DNA of 17,667 nt from Desulfuromonadaceae bacterium (lineage in GTDB: Bacteria > Desulfobacterota > Desulfuromonadia > Desulfuromonadales > Geopsychrobacteraceae). The stretch covers positions 10,358-28,024 of the forward strand of contig JADGED010000008.1 in the NCBI GenBank assembly GCA_016744555.1, read 5' to 3'. Under the pieces are notes generated by a model. The model did no database searches and was not told the origin of the DNA. It saw only the letters and a list, made by a program, of their open reading frames with translations. The position numbers and the translations under genes are program-made. Position 1 is the first letter of the stretch; each line of letters opens with the position of its first letter. Shown here in pieces: positions 13,193 through 17,667 of this stretch.

Positions 13193-14794
13193 TTGCCCCC
13201 AAAACCTCTACTCAAAAGTAAAGTCCTTATTGTTGATGATACCGCCATCAATATTGATACCTTGGTTGCGACGCTAGGTAGTATTTATGATGTACGAATC
13301 GCCATCTCTGGTGAAACAGCTTTAAACCTAATATTAAATAATAATTTTATACCCGACTTGATCCTGCTAGATATAATGATGCCGGAGATGGATGGTTACG
13401 AGGTTTGTCGTCATTTAAAGGCAAATATAGCGACCCAACATATTCCAATCATCTTTTTAACTGCCCTTAACAGTGTCGATAGTGAAGAGAAAGGGTTAGC
13501 GCTTGGCGCTAGTGATTATATAACTAAGCCTTTCAGCCCAGCAATTGTACGTCGCCGGGTGAAAATTCAATTAGAGCTAAAGCAGCATCGCGAACAATTG
13601 CAAAGCTTGATAGATGATAAAACTTTTAAATTACAGAAGTCAAAACAGGAATTAATTAGTAACGAAGCATATTTACAAACTATACTTAGGTCTGCCCCGG
13701 TTGGTATCGGGTTAATTGTGGATACGAAACTCCAGTGGGTAAATCAAAAGATGGGGCATTTAGTTGGCTATACAAAAGAAGAGCTAAGTGGGCAACTTAA
13801 TCGAATCATTTATTGCGACGATGAAGAGTATGATCGAATATGGGGAGAAGAAAGCGTCTTTAATGACACTCATGAGGCGGTATTTACAGAGACCAAGTTA
13901 AATACAAGAGATAATAGAATTATCGATGCATTTTTAAGTTTTACGCCGTTAGACAATAAAAATTTAAAAGTTGGAACTCTTTTCACCGTGCTTGATGTTA
14001 CCGAGCGTAATAAACTACAAAAAGAACAAGACCGTTCCAATCGTCTTGCCTCAATAGGTGTCCTTGCGTCTGGAATCGCCCACGAGATAAACAATCCAAA
14101 TGGCTCAATCCTTTGTAATAGTGCTATTTTAGAAAACGTATTTAAAGACTTAATTAAAGTACTAAAGGTTTCAGCTGATGAGCATAAGCAACATACTTTC
14201 GGCGGCCTTAGCTACAGAGACCTCACAACTGATATTCCCATTATGATCCGCGACACCAACACAGCGGCACGGCGGATCAAGCATATTGTTTCTGAACTGC
14301 GAGATTTTTCACGCCCCGATAGTAACAAGGAGGCCGTTCCTGTTAATTTGAATGACGTAATAACCTCATCTATACATTTAGTTGAAAATGAAATTAATAA
14401 GGGGACAGATAATTTTCATATAAAATTAGACCCAGATTTACCTCTAATTGAAGGGGTTTATACCAGCTTGGAGCAAGTTATAATTAATCTGCTCATCAAT
14501 GCAGTACAGGCATTAGATTGCAAGTCGCAAGTTATTTCTGTTTATTCAAAGTATAATAAGGAGCGCAGTAAGGTCTGTATCGAAATTAAAGATGATGGCT
14601 GTGGTATTCCGCCGGAAATAATAGAAACGATTGTGGAGCCTTTTGTTACGACAAAACTAGAGCAAGGTGGTACGGGGCTTGGTTTGTCTGTTTCGGCAAG
14701 AATTGTTAAAGCCCATAATGGTACACTAAATTTTACCTCCGTCCCAAAGTTTGGAACTAAGGCACAAATTGAATTTCCACTGTTCAAAGGTTAA
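13193..14794 (+). CDS. Cytosolic hybrid histidine kinase (REC-PAS-HisKA-HATPase)
   Basis: 533 aa from TTG 13193, supported by a strong AGGAGGA (13179-13185) 7 bases upstream. No membrane segments. N-terminal receiver (about 8-125) with phospho-acceptor D60 (LLDIMMPEMDGYE) and K-P (ITKPF); coiled linker (about 125-155); PAS (about 160-280); HisKA with H297 in ASGIAHEINNPNG; HATPase_c (about 400-530) with N-box INLLINAVQAL, DDGCGIP and GGTGLGLSVS. A receiver at the N-terminus implies that it is itself controlled by an upstream kinase or phosphotransfer protein. Its stop is 5 bases from the next start, and that gene is a sigma-54 response regulator, so this is a second kinase/regulator pair. Its receiver and linker are very close to those of the kinase starting at 16665, indicating duplication. 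Any promoter must lie in or before the hairpin at 13107-13165; none was recognised. Confidence 0.9.
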   Translation: MPPKPLLKSKVLIVDDTAINIDTLVATLGSIYDVRIAISGETALNLILNNNFIPDLILLDIMMPEMDGYEVCRHLKANIATQHIPIIFLTALNSVDSEEKGLALGASDYITKPFSPAIVRRRVKIQLELKQHREQLQSLIDDKTFKLQKSKQELISNEAYLQTILRSAPVGIGLIVDTKLQWVNQKMGHLVGYTKEELSGQLNRIIYCDDEEYDRIWGEESVFNDTHEAVFTETKLNTRDNRIIDAFLSFTPLDNKNLKVGTLFTVLDVTERNKLQKEQDRSNRLASIGVLASGIAHEINNPNGSILCNSAILENVFKDLIKVLKVSADEHKQHTFGGLSYRDLTTDIPIMIRDTNTAARRIKHIVSELRDFSRPDSNKEAVPVNLNDVITSSIHLVENEINKGTDNFHIKLDPDLPLIEGVYTSLEQVIINLLINAVQALDCKSQVISVYSKYNKERSKVCIEIKDDGCGIPPEIIETIVEPFVTTKLEQGGTGLGLSVSARIVKAHNGTLNFTSVPKFGTKAQIEFPLFKG

Positions 14795-14799
14795 AGCAA

Positions 14800-16218
14800 A
14801 TGGACGCTGATAATCTTTTTCCGAATTTACCGATTTTGATGGTCGATGACCAGCCTGCATGGTTGCGTAGTATGGCCATGGCACTAAAAGCATCGGTATC
14901 TATTACTAATATTCATAAATGCAGTAACAGTCTCGATGTTAAAAAGTTGCTGGCAAATAATAGTTACAGCTTAGTCCTTCTCGACCTGACTATGCCTAAC
15001 CTTGGTGGTGAAGAGCTGTTGCAGTTTATTGCCGAAAAGTACCCAGAAATACCAATTATTATTATTAGTGGTTTAAATCAAATCGAAACCGCTATCCATT
15101 GTGTAAAGCTAGGAGCAGAGGATTTTTATGTAAAAACTGATGACCATCAGCGGATAGCGGCAGGGATTCTAAGGGTATTGAATACCAGTCAATTGCGTCA
15201 GGAAAATAATCAGTTATCAAGGCAGATTCTTGCTCAGGAACAGCATATTTCAGAGCCTGCATTTTCGGCAATTGTTACTAATAGCAGTAAAATGATTCGG
15301 GTTTTTTCTTACTTAACTGCTATTGCTAATAGCCATGAACCTACTCTTATTGTCGGTGAAAGTGGCACCGGTAAAGAATTAATCGCACGAGCATTGCATC
15401 AATTGCGCTGTCCAAATAAGCCTTGGGTTGCAGTTAACGTAGCAGGGCTCGACGATATCGCCTTTAGTGACACCTTATTTGGTCACATTAAGGGGGCATT
15501 TACCGATGCACAGCAAAACCGTAAAGGGATGATAGAATCAGCGGGTGAGGGAACTTTATTTTTAGATGAAATTGGTGATTTGTCGCTTCCGTCGCAAGTT
15601 AAATTATTACGTTTATTGCAGGAGGGAGAATATTATCCCCTTGGCAGTGATATCCCCAAAAAAATCAAAGCAAATATTGTCGTAACGACTAATCGCGATT
15701 TGCATGAAAGGGCGTTGCAAGGGCAATTTCGGCACGATTTACGCTATCGGCTTAGTACTCACCGAGTAGAACTGCCACCACTTCGAGAGCGTTTAGATGA
15801 CCTCCCCAAGCTGGTCGAATTTTTTATGGCTGAAACGGCACAAAGCCTAGGGAAAAACCAGCCAAAAGTGTTGCCAGAATTAATTAGCCTGCTTAACTCC
15901 TACCATTTTCCCGGCAACATAAGAGAGCTAAGGGCAATAATTTTTGATGCGGTAAGTGTATATGATAGCGGAGAGAAAATTCAAAATCATGTCCGTTTAT
16001 TATTAGCTAAAAAAGAGCGAACACATTCACCTTCTGGTAATAGTTCGACTACATCCAATAAGATAATTTTTCTAGAAACCCTCCCCACTATAAAAGAATC
16101 AAACCATTTATTGATCCAAGAAGCTATGCAGCGTGCAAAAGGTAAGCAAGCGGTAGCAGCGCAGTTACTTGGTATCTCTAGGCAAGCTTTGAATCAGCGC
16201 CTGATAAAGAAGCGATGA
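14800..16218 (+). CDS. Sigma-54-dependent response regulator with GAFTDA loop
   Basis: 472 aa. Receiver (about 10-130): acidic D16/D17, phospho-acceptor D62 (LLDLTMP); the conserved lysine is followed by T (YVKTDD), not P. AAA+ domain (about 160-400): Walker A G186-ESGTGKE with K192; sigma-54 contact loop G232-A-F-T-D-A237, where the usual second Gly is Asp; Walker B TLFLDEIGD; arginine fingers FRHDLRYRL; NIREL at sensor II. C-terminal Fis-type HTH (AVAAQLLGISRQALNQRLIKK). Translated from ATG 14800, five bases after the kinase stop, with AAAGG at 14786-14790 inside the kinase gene. It is probably phosphorylated by that kinase. Its HTH differs from that of the 4198 regulator, so it should read a different DNA site; targets are unknown, and no good -24/-12 promoter was found beside it. 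Confidence 0.9.
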   Translation: MDADNLFPNLPILMVDDQPAWLRSMAMALKASVSITNIHKCSNSLDVKKLLANNSYSLVLLDLTMPNLGGEELLQFIAEKYPEIPIIIISGLNQIETAIHCVKLGAEDFYVKTDDHQRIAAGILRVLNTSQLRQENNQLSRQILAQEQHISEPAFSAIVTNSSKMIRVFSYLTAIANSHEPTLIVGESGTGKELIARALHQLRCPNKPWVAVNVAGLDDIAFSDTLFGHIKGAFTDAQQNRKGMIESAGEGTLFLDEIGDLSLPSQVKLLRLLQEGEYYPLGSDIPKKIKANIVVTTNRDLHERALQGQFRHDLRYRLSTHRVELPPLRERLDDLPKLVEFFMAETAQSLGKNQPKVLPELISLLNSYHFPGNIRELRAIIFDAVSVYDSGEKIQNHVRLLLAKKERTHSPSGNSSTTSNKIIFLETLPTIKESNHLLIQEAMQRAKGKQAVAAQLLGISRQALNQRLIKKR

Positions 16219-16664
16219 GTTTTTGTAATTATAGTTGTGGTTGTGTCAACTTTTCTTGCATGTGTGGTATTGGTCTAGTGATTTCAGCTCTTTATGGAGA
16301 GATCTGTACCCGCCATACAACTTTTGTTGTAGTGACTCCCTTGTTCACATCAAGCACCCACCAATAAAAAATAAGTAATATCAGCTCTTTACGTTTTTTT
16401 ATGTTTCGGCATCAATTGTGCTTAGGTTTTCCCATAAGGGAATTTTGTGCCGTAACAATGGGGAGATCATGAAGCGCATTTATCTGTATAAGCAACCAAA
16501 AAGACAGCGTCGCAGCTGCTATTTCTTCATGGTTTGCAGATCTAGGTTGGTACGTTGTGCCTGGGTTGCATAAAGAGAGCAGCGTCTGCCAACTAAAAAT
16601 ATAATGATATATTTAAACCATAAAGAGACTTAAATAGATGTACGGCAATAAAGGGAGTCGAGCA
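16219..16664. other. 446-base intergenic region before the last kinase gene
   Basis: No supported gene. It contains a weak hairpin with trailing Ts just after the 16218 stop (AGTTG/CAACT, 16233-16251), a small hairpin TACAAC-TTTT-GTTGTA (16316-16331), and a consensus -10 box TATAAT at 16600-16605 without a recognisable -35. A 34-codon open frame (16469-16573, Arg-rich) has GGGGAG too close to its ATG and no recognisable features. TTGGTACGTTGTGCC near 16545 resembles a -24/-12 element but has the wrong GG-GC spacing. Confidence 0.5.
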
Positions 16665-17667
16665 GTGTCAAATAATTCGCAATATAAATTACTTCTGGTC
16701 GATGACAGTGCCATGAATTTGGATACCTTATTGGCAACGCTTGGAGATAGCTACGATCTACGGGTAGCTATTAACGGACAGATGGCGCTAACCCTTATCG
16801 AAGATGGTTACTTGCCAGACCTTATCCTTCTTGATGTCATGATGCCTGAGATGGATGGTTACGAAATTTGTCGTCGACTGAAAAAGGGAGAAATGACCAA
16901 AGACGTCCCAGTTATCTTTCTTACTGCTCTTGGCAGTCCAGAAGATGAAGCAAAAGGGTTAACTCTGGGGGCAGTTGACTACATCACCAAGCCATTTAAT
17001 CCAGCAATCGTAATGCAAAGGGTTAAAACTCACTTAAGACTAAAACACCATCAGGAACACTTACAGAATTCTGTCACAATTAAAACCAAAGAACTTACCG
17101 AAGCCTATCGAGATTTAAAACAGGTACACGATCAAATGTTGCAACAAGAAAAAATGGCTTCTATCGGGCAATTGGCTGCTGGGGTAGCGCATGAAATCAA
17201 TAACCCTGCGGGTTTTATTGGGAGCAATCTTAATTCACTACAAAAATACGTAGATAAATTGATTCAAGGTTTAACCTGTATGGATGAAATGTTACTGGCG
17301 GTTGCCGATCCAAAGATTATGGACCAGTTGGCAGAGGTTAAACGCAAGTTGAAGTTAAATTTGCTGCAAGAAGATATTATTGATTTGATTAGTGAGTCAA
17401 AGGACGGGATTGAACAAATAGCAACGATTGTTCGAAATTTAAAAAGTTTTTCCCGTGCTGAAGAAAACACGTTTAAAATGATTAGCCTGCAAAAGTGCTT
17501 GGATAGTGCGTTAAGTATCGCATGGAACGAAATTAAATATAAAGCCAAAGTGGAAAAGGATTATCGAGAATTGCCAGACATCTCTTGCTTACCTCAGCAA
17601 TTGGGGCAGGTATTTGTCAACTTATTGGTTAATGCGGCACAAGCAATTGAGGCTCAAGGGGTAATTA
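16665..17667 (+). CDS. Hybrid histidine kinase (REC-HisKA-HATPase), truncated by window end
   Basis: The frame stays open to the last base; about 334 codons are present. GTG 16665 is preferred because AGGGAG (16652-16657) is 7 bases upstream and the N-terminus then matches the paralogue at 13193; ATG 16638, in frame, is the alternative. Receiver (about 5-120) with D57 in LLDVMMPEMDGYE and ITKPF; a coiled-coil linker (KTKELTEAYRDLKQ...MLQQEKM) directly joined to HisKA with H176 in AAGVAHEINNPAGFI; then the start of HATPase_c (VNLLVNAAQAIE). Compared with the 13193 kinase the receiver is nearly co-linear, but there is no PAS domain between linker and HisKA. Same strand as the 13193-16218 operon but separated by 446 bases, so probably transcribed separately. 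The receiver and cytosolic design suggest an intermediate in a phosphorelay. The C-terminal part lies outside the window. Confidence 0.88.
   Translation, partial: MSNNSQYKLLLVDDSAMNLDTLLATLGDSYDLRVAINGQMALTLIEDGYLPDLILLDVMMPEMDGYEICRRLKKGEMTKDVPVIFLTALGSPEDEAKGLTLGAVDYITKPFNPAIVMQRVKTHLRLKHHQEHLQNSVTIKTKELTEAYRDLKQVHDQMLQQEKMASIGQLAAGVAHEINNPAGFIGSNLNSLQKYVDKLIQGLTCMDEMLLAVADPKIMDQLAEVKRKLKLNLLQEDIIDLISESKDGIEQIATIVRNLKSFSRAEENTFKMISLQKCLDSALSIAWNEIKYKAKVEKDYRELPDISCLPQQLGQVFVNLLVNAAQAIEAQGVI

Noticed and set aside
16469..16573. 34-codon Arg-rich small ORF
   Set aside because: The purine run GGGGAG is only 3 bases from the ATG, composition is unremarkable for random sequence, and there is no recognisable motif.
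16540..16575. Sigma-54-like promoter before the last kinase gene
   Set aside because: TTGGTACG is present, but the following GC is at N8 and TTGC is too far; the exact GG-N10-GC spacing is missing and no enhancer dyad is nearby.
1..17667. CRISPR arrays, tRNA/rRNA genes, insertion sequences, cyclic-di-GMP or other riboswitches
   Set aside because: No regularly spaced repeats, no tRNA-like cloverleaf, no transposase frame, and no conserved riboswitch core were seen on either strand.

Overview
This AT-rich window (about 40% G+C by eye) looks like the chromosome of an anaerobic, metal- or sulfur-respiring deltaproteobacterium, most likely in the Desulfuromonadia (Geobacter/Desulfuromonas/Pelobacter relatives). 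The reasons are a seven-haem c-type cytochrome paired with a dihaem b-type membrane cytochrome, several sigma-54 enhancer-binding response regulators, strong -24/-12 promoters, and a high density of hybrid histidine kinases. Species assignment is inference; there is no rRNA or other marker gene.

Layout. (1) 124-1509: a stand-alone dihydrolipoamide dehydrogenase-type flavoprotein. (2) 1881-10362: a signalling and electron-transfer island. It holds a membrane hybrid histidine kinase (1881-4181), a sigma-54 response regulator (4198-5619), a shortened and degenerate paralogue of that regulator (5884-6639), a membrane-tethered pseudo-receiver (6890-7516), a small membrane protein (7580-7825), a seven-haem cytochrome c (7836-8873), a dihaem cytochrome b (8884-9573) and an unknown multi-spanning membrane protein (9895-10362). 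(3) 10422-12209, minus strand: a TIM-barrel sugar isomerase-like protein and a two-TM RCK potassium channel, divergent from (4) 12376-13089: a GntR/FCD regulator with an autoregulatory-looking operator. (5) 13193-16218: a cytosolic REC-PAS-kinase and a second sigma-54 response regulator in one operon, followed by (6) 16665-end: a second REC-kinase, paralogous to the first and cut by the window edge.

How the island fits together. I find good -24/-12 promoters in front of 5884, 6890 and 9895. About 95-150 bp upstream of each lies one or two copies of a 16-bp dyad (consensus RCARGAA-NN-TTCYTGY). In front of 6890 and 9895 it is a tandem pair with identical 19-bp centre spacing. The simplest reading is that the kinase/regulator pair at 1881-5619 drives all three transcripts: its own degenerate paralogue, the bc-cytochrome operon, and an unknown membrane protein. 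This resembles what I recall of Geobacter sulfurreducens CbcBA (a menaquinol-oxidising bc complex used near the thermodynamic limit of Fe(III) reduction) and its sigma-54 regulator BccR, but here the system has extra parts. These are a regulator paralogue that has lost receiver, GAFTGA loop, both arginine-finger positions and DNA-binding domain, and a membrane-anchored receiver with the phospho-acceptor position changed. Those parts, together with the shared enhancer motif, are the least-described aspect of the window.
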